Positions 35,391 to 51,605 of a stretch of DNA of 64,000 nt are shown piece by piece. The stretch comes from Daphnia pulex (taxonomy: Eukaryota; Arthropoda; Branchiopoda; Diplostraca; Daphniidae), in the NCBI RefSeq assembly GCF_021134715.1, contig NC_060025.1:2976001-3040000 (forward strand). The letters run 5' to 3'. Both the position numbers and the translations under genes were made by a program. Under the pieces are notes generated by a model, which was not told the DNA's origin, made no database searches, and was given only the letters and a program-made list of their open reading frames with translations. Position 1 is the first letter of the stretch; each line of letters opens with the position of its first letter.

Positions 35391-38300
35391 TTATTCTTCG
35401 CCCGGCTTGATGCAGCCCAGGGACTGGCCGAGTTTCCTGACCTTGGCGATGACCTCCTCCTGCATGAGGTTGAAGCACATGGCGATGAGGGCCATGCCGA
35501 TGATGAGGTACATGGAGCAGAAGATGAGCGACAGCTCAATGCCGGACGAGCTGTTGATCTTGTCGCCCGGCACCAGGTCGCCAAAGCCCGTCGTGCTCAG
35601 ACTGATGAAGCAGAAATAGGAGCCGTCCAGGTAGTCCCAGTCCGTCTCCCACTGCTGGAACAGCACCGCACCGCCCACCATGTAACTCACCATCACCGTC
35701 AGAGAAATGGTGATGGGCACAGTGGCCGTCTGGTAATCCGGCTGGGCCGGCCCGGCAGCTGCAGCCGCCTGCTGATGATGATGGACGGACACGACGTCGT
35801 AAGGACCTCCTCCTCCCACTGGATGTAATTCGACGTCGTCGAAATCGGACGGCCCGCCCGGTATCCGTCGATGGTGGATGGAAACGACTGGATCGTATTG
35901 CTGCTGCTGCTGGACGGACGTTAAATCGGGTCTGGCTGTATTAGCTGGCGCCGATCTCTGGCTGATTCTGCGTCGTGACCCGCGCTGGGCGTGATGATGG
36001 ACGGGCCGGCTGAAGCAGGTGCATTTGCACAAATTGACGTAACCCCATCGGAAGCAGGTGGCCAGGAAGTCGCCCATGTTGGAGACGTAGAGGAGGAAGA
36101 GCGGCATGCCCACCATGGCGTAGACGATCGTCACCATTTTGCCCATCACCGTCCGCGGCGCAATGTTGCCATAACCTGCGCAAGAAGAGAAAAACGGACG
36201 GACGGACCAACCCAAAAAGAAAAAAAGTAAAAAATTGACGTTTTGAATTATTCAGGGGGAGAAGGAGAGATGGGCGCCCAGCGAACGGGCGGCGACGCCC
36301 ATCAAATCTCATGTTTCATTCAACAATTGAACATTGGCCGCTTGGGTCGCTTTTGTAGTCCAGACGTGTGTAAAATCTGACATATTCCAACTCCACCACC
36401 ACCCCAAGTTCCTCGTACTCTGCTAGCCGGGCACTGGTCCCGAAAAAAATCCCTTTGAGGATTCTTGCTGGGCGAGCCCAGGGAGAAGAAACGAACCGCG
36501 TCCCGTCGCGCATCTGCGGTCGCCCGCACGGAACGACAGCGGCAGCAGCGGCCAGCCGCCGGGAATTGAAACATGAAACGTGTCTGATGTGTTGTGGCAC
36601 AGCAAATGCACCGAGAGAGACGGACACACACAAAAAAAGAACCCAAACTTTTTTTTATTTTTATTTGTCCGTCACCCACTGGCCGGAAGTTATGGAGAAG
36701 AAAAAAAGAAAGAAATTCGTGATTTTCGCTCTGCTGGCCTTACACGCGCCTTTTTGGGGCTGGGCGATAAACTGATTCCCGTTCGAGGGTGTCGACCCCA
36801 CTCACTTGCAGAGTTTCTTGATTGCCACCACCACCAGCCGGGCAAAAAAAGAAAGAAAGAAGAAAAAGACTCTCGACTGTCCCTCACACGGTGGGTGGGT
36901 GGGTGGTAAAACTGTCCCCTCTCGCCCAAGTCGTTTGGGCGTGGATATACCGGCGTCGGCGGTTGCGGGCGTCCAACCAAAAAGTGGGGAGAGAAAACAA
37001 ACAAACGAGCAGGAGAAAGCCAGCGGACCGCGCCGGCCAGCTATACAAGAATAAACCTTTCTCTCTCTTATATGTATGTGTACACTGCCGCTAGACACTC
37101 TGATGAGACAAAGACGTGTGTGGGCAAGTGGGCGGTGTATATGTACATGGGGCGGACGGGAGCGGCAGTTGCACGTTCTCTTTCTTTCTCTCCGGCCGGC
37201 AGCAGCATGAACCCAACGGCGTCAATGAATCACGCGGGAATAATAATATTCGCCCGCGGCGTCGTTTTCAAACCATCGATCCAACTGGCAGCTCGGACAG
37301 ACCAGGAAACTGGACCCTCGAGGGCCGCAATGGAAGAAATCGATCGCGACCCCGAATATGTCTACAAAAGGCCGGCCCTGCCCGCCTCCCGGCCCAGCAA
37401 CGTTTTTTATTTTTTAAATTTTATTTCGTGATTCACCATCAAAAGGAGAGATATAGTCTATAATAATACCTTTGATGTAATACTCTCTGACGCCAACCTT
37501 TTAATCCAATCAGGTTGCTGGCCGGCGGGATAGTCACACCTTCAGAAGCTCCCACGGACATCTCCCGCCGACATTGCGCGGGATTGATCATACCAATGCC
37601 GACCTCCCATTGATCTTGTGCCCGTCCGTCGGTCAAACATTGTCATCCCCTCTCATCCACTCTCATTTCACGTTAGGTTATTAGTAGTTTTACTTCCGGC
37701 CAGTATTATTTTAAAAATATTTGCCCTGGGGGGTGATATAATTTGCGTGAAACCAAACACCCAAACACACACACACGTCGGTCTTATTTTGTGCTTTGAT
37801 TTATTTAGTAGCGGATGATGGAAGACGACAGAGTCAGCTGATGAACAACAAACTCCTCCGCCGGCAGTGGCGGCTGGGCTGGACTGGGTGAATCATCCGG
37901 CCCGTCTATTTTGACGTCCGTGTCCCGCCTGCTGCCCGTCTCGGCACAAGATACCAGACCCCCTCCCCCCCAAAAAAACTAACCGCGTCCGTCATCAATT
38001 CGGCTTTAATTCCCTGCACGTCTCTATTAACCTTAATTGGATCAACTTTAATTGCATCTGAATTATTCAGAATCAAATACGAATTGGTGAAGATCCAATT
38101 CAATATTGATTGCTGGCATCAGCCAGGCGTATATCTATACAAATGACATAAGCTCCTTGTTTCACATTGCAGATGGTCTAGTATTACATCAACACTCGGC
38201 CGGCTTCTCCGCCTTTGCCCAGCTCAACCCCCCCGGCGATATTATAGGACCTCAAAGGCCGTTTCTTTTTATTCCACTGGCTTCCAGGATCCGCCAGGAT

Positions 38301-39315
38301 CTTATATTTTTGTTGTTGTTGTTGCTTAAATTCGAATTTCATTTCTTATATTTTCCTTCCCAAGTAGCTCTATAGCTCCTATAGAGATATATCAAAGGGT
38401 TTCACTAAGGCGTGTGCCATCAGTCGTCCCAGCTGGCCCCCCTTTTTGTTAGACGACTGACCTGGTTGACCCCAACACCTTCGGCCGACAAATTTAAACC
38501 CAAGAAAAAAATACATCAGGAGCTCCTATAGTCTTATCTAATAATATCCATCGATTCCTATTACATTTCAGGTGGAAACCCTACAGCGCCAAATAGTCGG
38601 CTGGCGTGAATAAAGCCGGACAAGTGTTGTTGTTGTTCTATTTCCAATTATTAGAAAATGATATACCGATGGTCGTGATGACTGTGAGGCAATAGAGGAA
38701 AGAGGCGGAAAAGGACCAGGCGCCGGTAGTGGTGGCAGCGTCGCCGGGCGTCGGTTCTCCGCTCCCGTCCGTTATTTGAGATCTGCTGGCCACTAGCGAT
38801 TGGTTGACGTAATTCTTGCCGTCGTAGCCCTCCATGACGAACTGGACGATCTTCTGCTGGAAGAGCTGGACCTCGATGGAGACGGACTCGTTCCACTCGT
38901 TGGGGTACAGGACGTTGAGCTCGTGCGTGATGTTCCACAGGTTCTGGATGGTGGCCTCGCGCACCCGCTCCACGTCGGCGTATTGGCGCTTCTGGTCCTC
39001 CGACTCGATGGCCATAAAGGCGAACGCCCCCATGATGATGTAGCCCACCACCAGGCCGCAAATGCCCACGTGGCCGAACAGGAAAGCGATCAGTTTGCGC
39101 GTAAATTCCTTCACTTTGTACCACCACGAGTCCGTGTCAGGAGCCAACGAAGCTCCTGACGGGTGGTAGCCACCACCCCTATCCAACCCACGTCTATTAC
39201 CCCCACGTAGTTGCTGGTGGTCCCTTGGATGATGGTGCATCACCTGATGATCCCGCTCACGCACCGACATGGATCTCTGGTGCTGCTGGTGGTGATGGCT
39301 CCTGATGTCCGCCAT
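35391..39315 (-). CDS. two-pore-domain potassium channel, 477 aa
   Basis: K2P leak channel subunit of the plasma membrane. Exons are 39315-38667 and 36175-35391; the 2.5 kb intron splits the first filter after ATC G, exactly as in the paralogue at 27070-29228, and the first exon has the same 649-base length. Visible order: His/Arg-rich cytosolic N-terminus (1-65), M1 about 83-103, extracellular cap with sequons NIT (128), NES (142) and NQS (171), P1 with TTIGYGNIAP (214-223), M2 about 228-250, a 120-residue cytosolic loop with Cys, polyQ and His-rich parts, M3 about 366-388, P2 with STTGFGDLVPG (410-420), M4 about 429-452 and a short basic tail ending PGEE. Both filters are canonical, so an active potassium channel is expected. 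Ortholog assignment to a named insect K2P was not possible by eye. Confidence 0.95.
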
Positions 39316-42300
39316 TTTGGTTCACTTTAGCAGACGACGTTTAGTTCAAAATTGTTTTTGTATTTTAAGAATTTCCCGCCACACACTGGCCGTTGAAAGA
39401 AACCACAAAGAGAGTTGCCGGCCCGGATGTTTACACGTTCTAAAAGAGCCGACTGGATGTGATCCTTGTTGCCCACAAGTCGCCAATGACGACGCAGGAT
39501 CTGATTCTTTTATTGTTGCCACGCTTTATTCCCTTGGCTGTTGTTGAGCTCATGATTCGTCGCACCAAACCGAAAAATCGCAGCGCGGCTTTGATTTCAA
39601 CTCGAAACATCACGGCGATCCTGAGCCGATCCCGATCCTGGCCGCCATCTCATCTCTCTCTAAAATAACAAAAAGAAACATCCAAAATTAAATCTCATTA
39701 CAAAAGATTGTATTCACATCAATTGATTAGATTGCAATTCAGGATCGGTAGGAATGCGCTGTACGGGCCCAGGATAGAAATCCCGATTTCTATTTTTTGA
39801 CTGATGATTCGAGAAATGAAGTTATTTTCTTTCCGAGCATTTCTCTCTGCTGAATAATTTGATGGATTCACCCGGAGGGGGATGAGACACCACACACGAT
39901 CCTGCGTACTCTCTATACTGGTTGTTTTTTCTATACACAAAACCCCAAAAAGAACAAAAAGGAGCGCAAAGGAGAAAGGAATGTGTGCTCCTTATCTCCT
40001 TTCTCTTTTGTGGCTTTTTTACACTCGCGCTCACGGCACAGCACTCCCGCCCGCCCGGTGTGTGCATATGTAATACGAGAGAGAAAAGAAAGGAGACGCG
40101 ACCTCGTTGGCTTTTTTCCTCCTTCTCCTCACGACGACGACGACGACTCTTATTATAGAACGCGTCGCGACGGCGGCGACGTCGGATCGATGTCTCCTTG
40201 CCTCCCTTAACAAATTATTTTATTTTTTCGAAAATAAAAGAGAGGAGCGGGGATCAAAAATAGGGGGGGGGGGGAGAGGTCGTGAGAAACTTGTCAAGTG
40301 TGTGTGTCATTGTCCGGCGGTTATATATTTTTGCTGCGGCCGTTGGCGTTTTGTGTAGTAGTAGTAAGGTCTCATTATTTAATCGGGGAGGCTCCTGAAC
40401 CCCCTCGGGGGCGCAGCGAAAAGATGAAGTAGCCCTCAGGCAACATTATTAACAAGGAGCCCGGCGTCTGCTCTATACTATACTATTCACAAAAAGAAAG
40501 AGAAACCCAGAGAATATATATATATATAAATAAATATATAAAAAGGAATGCCATTGTTATTATTACATTATAGTTTGTTTCTTTCTCTTTTGGGTCGGCC
40601 CTCCACACACCGCTCACGAACGGTTTTTTTTTGGGGTCCGGCTGCGCCTTTTAATGTGTTTGGTCTACTGCGCTGCTGGACGTGGATATAATAAAATAAA
40701 AGTTGGGAACCCGGAATGTGTACAGTCCTGTCTGGATCCTATTCGGCCCTAGTTCTGTTTTCCTTCCAAACTTTCAACGGACGAATCTATTTAATCCTCA
40801 AGTTTTGTAATTCGTTTCATTGAAAACCATGGGGGGAGAAAGGGAAAACCCCGGACGACGAAATCACAGCCGAAGCCCAGCAGTACGGCCAACTGATGTT
40901 TGCCCGGCCTGTTTTGATATTCCCGCATTTTTATGCAAACAATTCAGATGAAAAAGAAGAGAATAAAAAGACTTTTAAGAAAAAAGAATACAAAACGGAC
41001 CAAAAAAGAATTTCTTTTTCTTTCCGTTGTTGTTGTTTGGCCTCTCCTGGAAAAAAGCCAAACTGGGAAAAATGAAAAAAAGAAAGAAAAGAAATGTTTT
41101 TTCATGACCAAGTCGGATGGCATCCGCAGCTTCCGCTTTTTTACAATATCTCGAGACTTCCTGCGATGGAAAAATTCCGTTTCGCTTGTTTCTAAACACC
41201 GCAGACGGGCTGCTGCATAGCCCAGTGTGTTGTTGTTGTTGTTGTTGTAACGCTAGCTGCTGGGAGAGTATAGTGTAGTTGTACAGTATAGTTTATATAC
41301 CTCGGGACTTGCTGCTGCTCTTTTCAGGATCCTCTTCCGGGGGCCCGACGGGACGCGATGGACGTGAGAGATACAAAACAGCAACTTCTTCTCTGTTGCG
41401 GCCTATTTTATTATAACCGGGAAACACATCGACGCAAACACTGGAAAAACAAACTTTCCCCTTATCTTTTATATAATAATTCCCTTTGAAAATGAAACAA
41501 AATACAGCAGTTCGTGTACAAGCACCCGCAGCACGGCAACTTCCGGTCAATCCGCACTTCACTCGGCTAATTCGTCACGTTTTCACGTTTCTATTTTCTC
41601 AAATCGATCAAATTCGCTGATAGAAAAAAAATCAAATCGAATTGAAAATAATTTGAAAGGAAAGACGTCTGGTGCACAGGCCTATATAGCCGGGAGCGTG
41701 AAGACGCAACGTTGCGCCGGCACCGGTTACTCGAGCTAAACTGGGAAAAGGCGCTTTTGCTGCTCCTGTGCTGCTCCAGGAGCATGCAGTCTCTCTCCTA
41801 CATTCATTTCTCTCTTTGATTTTTTCTTTTTCTTTCTTTCTTTCTTCTTTCCATTCGTGTGGCCCCCGCAAACGAACTATTTTCAGCCAGCGTGCGGTTT
41901 CAGACATTTCTTTTTTCCTCTCGTGTGATGGTCCGGGAGTCACGCCGGGAGTCACGGCAGCCGCCAGCCCAGCACAAGCGATCCCCTCTCACCTCGTTAG
42001 AAAAAATCTCTTGAATTTAGCTTTCATCATCAGAGTTGGGAAACATGTACACACACACACACACACCGCAGCACGACGCGGGTGTGTGTATCTTTATTTC
42101 GGTGTCATCTTCCATACTCTCGCCTTGGAGACTTGTTGTCAATGGCGTGAATCTACAGTATTACACACGACGGCCCCTTTTCCATCTCAATCAACGCTCA
42201 AATCGGAAAAATCAAGTTGCGAGACTGCTGCTGGCCTGGATTCTTCATACATCCAGGCAGCTATTTTTTGAATCGAATCGAAAATGATGGAGGAGCACAG

Positions 42301-42462
42301 CGACAATTTCTTTTTCCCGATTTGACAAAAAAGAAGAATTTTGATCGATTGGAAAAACGTGACAACGTTGTGATTGTTTACTCATTTTCTACTGCTTGAA
42401 AAATTGACGAACGACTTGAATATTTAAATTGGTGACGTGGAATCGTTTTTTTCACTATTGGA
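39316..42462. other. spacer between second K2P gene and GDPGP1
   Basis: About 3.1 kb. It should hold the divergent promoters of the minus-strand K2P gene and the plus-strand GDPGP1 gene. No coding sequence is supported. A TATATAG-like site on the minus strand near 41680 and a possible donor near 41302 could belong to an untranslated 5' exon of the K2P gene, but this is a guess. Simple repeats: TATATA at 40517, GTT at 41231, CA at 42047. Confidence 0.45.
42047..42066. repeat. (CA)n microsatellite
   Basis: Ten AC/CA units in non-coding DNA upstream of GDPGP1. Confidence 0.85.
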
Positions 42463-44235
42463 ATGGAGTTCCATTTCGACGACGACGATTTAATATGGAA
42501 CATTTCCAATGAAAAACCCGTTCACAGTCGGTTTGATAGTCTTTTGAAAAATCAATGGGAAATCGCTGCAGAGGCTGGTGTGTGCCGGTATCGACTCACC
42601 AACTTGCAAACTAAAATTCTTCCGGGGAAATATGGATTCGTTGCACAGGTATTACATCACTAAATAACCTATTCAAAGTATTCATTTTGCCAATGTTGCT
42701 GACCTATTCTGGCCAACGTGTAGCTGACACACACTTATGTGCATGAAGTTGACGAAAAGTTTGTGGTCATAAAACAATTGCAGCTCCACACACACCCAGG
42801 CAGACACGAGCAAAAGGACTGAAGGAACAATAAATTTAACTCTATATTGTCTTTCCCGATATGAATGCAGCTGAATTCAGACAGGGCAACCCAGCGGCGG
42901 CTGCCCCAAAACTTGCAGAAAGTCAACAGTCCTTTTGATGGCACTCTATTCAACTTCAACAAAGTTCCTGCCCAAGAGGTTTTGTTGAAGCCTGGCAATA
43001 AAGCAGCAGCAGCGGCAGCAACTTCTGGCAAAATAAAGGACAATGAGGCTACTGATGCTGTTGTCATAATCAATGTCAGTCCTTTGGAGTTTGGCAACAG
43101 TCTACTTGTCCCTAATGTGACAGCAAACATCCCTCAGAGAATCACCCAAGAGGGACTTGATCTCCTTGTGAGGCTAATGCTCCTGAGCACTGATGTGTGA
43201 GTATATACAAAGCCATTCTAAATATACCACTCGTCTGTACACAGGCAAACCCCCACCACCACCACTCAAGCCTCAATAGGCTAAAGTAAATAACGATTGT
43301 TTATTAAAACGTTTTCTTCCCTTTTATTTTTCGTCCTTTTACGTGCAGGAATTTGAAGGCCGGTTTCAACAGCCCCGGAGGATATGCATCTGTCAATCAT
43401 CAGCATTACCATCTCTATTATTTGCGTGAGAGGCTCTACCTGGAAACAGCGGTATGCCATTTGATTTCCCATTATAATTGTTTAATAAACCCCCCCCCCC
43501 CCAAAAATAATTGGTTTTCAATAGGCTGTGGAGCCAATCGCTGGGCCTTGTTTCGCTTTAACTGATTTCCCATCGAAAGGTTTCGCATTTCAGCTGACGG
43601 ATAACGATCCAGCACTCCTCGCCAAGTATACATATCGAAAACACTTTTCATCGTTGCGATCGATAATTTATTGCTGCTGTTGAATGGCCATTGTTGGAGT
43701 GCAGGAACGTGTTTACTTTGGTCTCTTACCTTTGCGCCAACGAGATTGCCCATAATCTGTTCGTGACTCGAGGGAAACGCTTCGGCGGAACTCTTACCAC
43801 CGCCGATGTCTACGATACGCTGCGCGTGTTCGTCTGGGCCAGAGAACCTGCATTCGGTAACATGGACGTGTAGAACAAAAGAGAGAAAATATAATACTCA
43901 GATATAAATTTCCAAGTGGCGCAGCGTCCCTTTTAACTGGCATTTTTTCTCTCCCACTTTTTGCCCGCAGGAGTCAAAGAAGAAATAGGATTCAACCCTG
44001 CACTTTGCGAGCTGGCCGGCCACCTTTTGATCAAAGGTGCGTTTAAACTTGTGAAGAATCAGCATAATTTCTTCGACTATAACTGTCTTGAGGTCATTTT
44101 GCATTTATTTCAGAGCCACCAGCCTACCAGGTCGTGACGGAAAAAGAAGCCGCCCAACTGCTGGACAGCATCACGGCACCCTGGTTCGAGCGCGTCGGCG
44201 CCCAGATTGCCCATCTCTTTGCTTTTGCCACGTAG
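42463..44235 (+). CDS. GDPGP1: GDP-D-glucose phosphorylase 1, 351 aa
   Basis: Cytosolic enzyme of the HIT/GalT superfamily that breaks down GDP-D-glucose with phosphate to glucose 1-phosphate and GDP, a clean-up reaction preventing misuse of GDP-glucose in place of GDP-mannose. Seven exons: 42463-42648, 42871-43196, 43349-43451, 43525-43625, 43705-43856, 43971-44036 and 44114-44235; phases agree throughout. Family marks seen: CRYRLTNLQTKILPGKYGFV near the N-terminus, RRLPQNLQKV, FNFNKV, VVIINVSPLEFGNSLLVP, PQR, the HIT-like histidine triad HQHYH at residues 188-192 preceded by NSPGGYASVN, EIAHNLFVTRG, VFVWAR, and ALCELAGHL. The Ala run AAAAAA at about residue 112 is a low-complexity insert. 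The length (351) is close to the animal enzyme's (about 385). The start at 42463 is the first ATG that fits the family; an upstream leader exon cannot be excluded. Confidence 0.93.
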
Positions 44236-44661
44236 TCAAAAACGATCGCTCCCAGTTGACAGATGACTGACGTAAATGACCCTGTTGTAATTAAATCGCG
44301 CCAGCTTTTTTCTCTCGACCAGCTCAACTGGTTCCGTGAGGTTGTGCACAGCACAGACAACAGTAACGATTTTTCGGTTTATTTCGGTTTGCATCAATTT
44401 TCATTTGGAGCCGGGCCACGTTTGGCTGGGTTGAAACAATTTCAGGTCGTTTGCTGTTTTTGCCTTCGTTGTCTCTTACAAAACGCTGACCAGTGAAACA
44501 CAGTTGTTTAAACTATTTTAATTTTTTATTCTGGGGGGTTTTTGTGTATATTTCATCTTGACGTGATAATTATGTTGTCAACAAAACTACGATGATAGAT
44601 TCGCAGGGGGAATTCTAAAGGGCTGGAATTCCGGTAATTTATACCCCCCCCTCCCCCATTC

Positions 44662-44692
44662 AACCATCATTTGACAATGTCAAATGATGGTT
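44662..44692. repeat. perfect palindrome, 15-base arms, 1-base centre
   Basis: AACCATCATTTGACA (44662-44676) and TGTCAAATGATGGTT (44678-44692) are exact reverse complements separated by one A. It lies between the 3' ends of two convergent genes. Confidence 0.9.
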
Positions 44693-44886
44693 AACGCCGT
44701 AAAAACGCCGTAAAATTCTGTTCTGTGCTGGTCACGACCGTCGTGATTCTGTAGGTTAACCGCAGTTACACTAGACATATATGTTAGAAATGATTTCTAC
44801 CGTGATATTAGAGGTAGAACTAATATACTACGTTTTAATTAAAATAATTGAAACATGAAATGAAGTGAGTGAAGTTGAACTTGAAA

Positions 44887-44892
44887 TTTATT
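44887..44892 (-). terminator. polyadenylation signal of the phosphatase-like gene
   Basis: AATAAA on the minus strand, about 95 bases after the stop codon at 44986-44988. Confidence 0.6.
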
Positions 44893-44985
44893 TGATGAAA
44901 TTAAATCGTCATACGTTTAAATCCAGACATGAATAACATTTTTTAGTGACGTACGGATCTCAATTGGTAGCTGTTCCCAACTCGT

Positions 44986-46080
44986 TTAATTCCGGATGAC
45001 CGAGTCTCTGTAACTGGCGGGGGGATTTTCATATTCCGGCGGCAGATTCGGGTAAATGGTCTGATACACATTTTCTGTTGCTTCTCCTGTTGTCGTTCCT
45101 GATCCTGTCGTCGCTGGAGGTTCGTGCAGAGTAGGTGTGGGGGGTGGTGTCAGGTTTGTGGTGCTTTGGCCAGATTGGGCTGCGATTTCATTGTTAGCTG
45201 GAACGTCATTCCAGTAACGTGGAAGTTTTGGTTCTTTTTTAGTTTTCGTCCAAAATCTATCCACTGCTAACCACACACAAGCAACAGCGCAGCATTTCAG
45301 GTAGCCGGAAACCAGTTCTTGGTCGAAATTCGCCAGATTAGGCGAGATGACGTCAAAGTATCCAATTTGAAAGGTGAAGACTGGACCCATTATACCGAAA
45401 AGTCTTTGGACAATTTTCATTGCAGAATCATCCTCTTCCTCCCACTTCCAGTAGTAATCCATTTGCAATAATGTTGCAAACATAAGGTAAGCCTGAATTG
45501 CCGCTAGTGTGGGCAGCGCATTGGATAGGGCGGGGATCCACATTTCCGGAGGTGTTGAACATGTGACCCAAACAACCGGATTCCCATCGAGATGATTGTC
45601 GGGACTGCAAAGCACATCAAGTCCGTTCGGTTTGCAGGCGGCTAGAAAGTTTGGAGCCAGAGTTTCAGTTGGACCGTTGTTCACCCATAGCCAGACGAAA
45701 ACACCTCCAGTAATCAACGCTACAATCCATAGCAGAAGTTGAAACAACACCAGCAATATGCCTGCAGAACGGTTTGATGATGAAACAGAACGGAATCTTT
45801 TCTTTGCGAGTAGGATGCCTGACATCAAGAGACTTACACAGCAAAAACATGTTCCTTGTAGAAAACAGACACTGTATTTTTCTCTCGGGTTACTGGATTT
45901 CATCGGATAGTTAATTTTATCGTACTCGTTGCATGTTATTTTTATTGGTTTTCCATTAATGTCCGGTTGATTAGGAGGTAGTTTGACAAAACAGATTAAA
46001 AATGTCCACACAACGATAAGTGTAATCACGTATCCGATCAGGTTTGAAAAAGCTTTTTTCCCTTTTGCGAATTTCGTCAT
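44986..46080 (-). CDS. intronless lipid-phosphate-phosphatase-like membrane protein without catalytic residues, 364 aa
   Basis: Six hydrophobic segments (about 13-33, 71-92, 107-130, 184-206, 225-243, 257-274) match the fold of PAP2-type lipid phosphate phosphatases (LPP/PLPP). Between segments 3 and 4 the family sequence PNFLAACKPNG and a Cys-containing loop are clear. However the three catalytic motifs are replaced: C1 (K-x6-RP) reads NGPTETLAP at 135-143, C2 (PSGH) reads ALSNALPT at 184-191, C3 (SR-x5-H-x3-D) reads FDVISPNLANFDQE at 242-255. The arginines and both histidines are absent, so no phosphatase activity is expected. The C-terminal 80 residues are Pro/Thr-rich and cytosolic, ending in PYENPP-like tyrosine motifs. 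It is a single uninterrupted exon while all neighbours have introns, suggesting a retrocopy origin. A TATA box lies 54 bases upstream. Nearest known concept: PLPPR (LPP-related) pseudo-phosphatases. Confidence 0.82.
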   Translation of the reverse strand: MTKFAKGKKAFSNLIGYVITLIVVWTFLICFVKLPPNQPDINGKPIKITCNEYDKINYPMKSSNPREKYSVCFLQGTCFCCVSLLMSGILLAKKRFRSVSSSNRSAGILLVLFQLLLWIVALITGGVFVWLWVNNGPTETLAPNFLAACKPNGLDVLCSPDNHLDGNPVVWVTCSTPPEMWIPALSNALPTLAAIQAYLMFATLLQMDYYWKWEEEDDSAMKIVQRLFGIMGPVFTFQIGYFDVISPNLANFDQELVSGYLKCCAVACVWLAVDRFWTKTKKEPKLPRYWNDVPANNEIAAQSGQSTTNLTPPPTPTLHEPPATTGSGTTTGEATENVYQTIYPNLPPEYENPPASYRDSVIRN

Positions 46081-46133
46081 GGTGATATGAATCGCTGTTT
46101 AGTTTGATGATTATCCGCTTCGTCTAGCGGTCG

Positions 46134-46142
46134 TATATATAT
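46134..46142 (-). promoter_or_regulatory. TATA box of the phosphatase-like gene
   Basis: ATATATATA on the minus strand, 54 bases before the ATG at 46080, in otherwise mixed sequence. Confidence 0.65.
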
Positions 46143-46301
46143 CATTCCATGGACAGAAACTTGCTCTGCAGTTGTTGAACCGGCAATTAATCGTAAATTT
46201 CGGGATAATCAACTTGGATTTTTATTTTTTAAATTTCGTTTTTCGTTAACTTACATTTTAACGAATAATGTTCAAAAGAAATTACGAATATGCGACAATC
46301 C

Positions 46302-46526
46302 CTTATCTCGTAATTTGTATTGTCAAAAGTACACTTGGCTTGAATTTGACACGAAAAAGAAAACATTCGAATCTTCGTTTAAGTGGAATTTCAAATTTCA
46401 TACAGTTCTCTTCGATTGTTGACTCATCTTATCGAGTTTTTTCTTAAAGCAATTCACTTCAACATTAGAAAGCACGCTCTATCATTCCTTGGGCGTAGTT
46501 AACGATAACTAAGTCGACAAGATAAG
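46302..46526. promoter_or_regulatory. cluster of GATA motifs
   Basis: Four GATAA-type sites lie within 225 bases: CTTATC at 46302-46307 and 46428-46433, GATAA at 46504-46508 and GATAAG at 46521-46526. They sit between the TATA box of the minus-strand phosphatase-like gene and the start of coatomer alpha. Site clustering is seen directly; a GATA-factor role is inferred. Confidence 0.4.
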
Positions 46527-46618
46527 ACTCGCCTACGTTGACTTCGTTCACCAACACCAGAAGAATTTGGCAATTCAAATTAAAAAAAAAAAAACTAGCC
46601 AAATCCGCACTGAACTAT

Positions 46619-46670
46619 GCCATCTAGCGTGAAGTACCTTCATATTATATGAACCTATCGGTAGGTGGCG
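46619..46670. promoter_or_regulatory. pair of CTCF-like motifs upstream of coatomer alpha
   Basis: GCCATCTAGCG (46619-46629) and GGTAGGTGGCG (46660-46670) both resemble the CTCF core (CCASYAGRKGGC) in opposite orientations, 106-157 bases before the coatomer ATG. A similar pair lies in the TAK1/SMCR8-like promoter. The match is by eye. Confidence 0.35.
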
Positions 46671-46763
46671 TTTATCTTGACTACTTCAGCGACGTGGCTC
46701 TTCTGTCATTTCATTATTCCGGAGACTTGTATACTTTATATTTGGTGACCGTTCACCGGTTAA

Positions 46764-51343
<4,580 letters not shown>

Positions 51344-51605
51344 ACGAAACGTTCGTGTCCCTTGATAATTCCAGTATCGTTTATTTTATCAACTGGCCGA
51401 ACCCCAGTCTTTTGATCAACAGTTTGTTATTTTTCTTTCGCTATTTGCTATGTTGGTTTGTTAATTTTGGGGTACTAGATACATTGAAGTTATACAACAA
51501 ACACCTTTGGAGAACCAGTTCTAATTCAAGTATAAACTATAAAGCTATCTTCTAAACATATCCGTGTTGCTTGATTTATTTTCTGGAATTCTCGATACAA
51601 ACTGA

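Larger units (their letters stand above)
44236..44985. other. spacer between convergent GDPGP1 and phosphatase-like genes
   Basis: No gene. It carries a 31-base palindrome at 44662-44692, an 11-base direct repeat (ACGCCGTAAAA twice, 44694-44715), a small palindrome TCACGAC-C-GTCGTGA at 44732-44746, and the minus-strand polyadenylation signal of the downstream gene. Confidence 0.6.
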
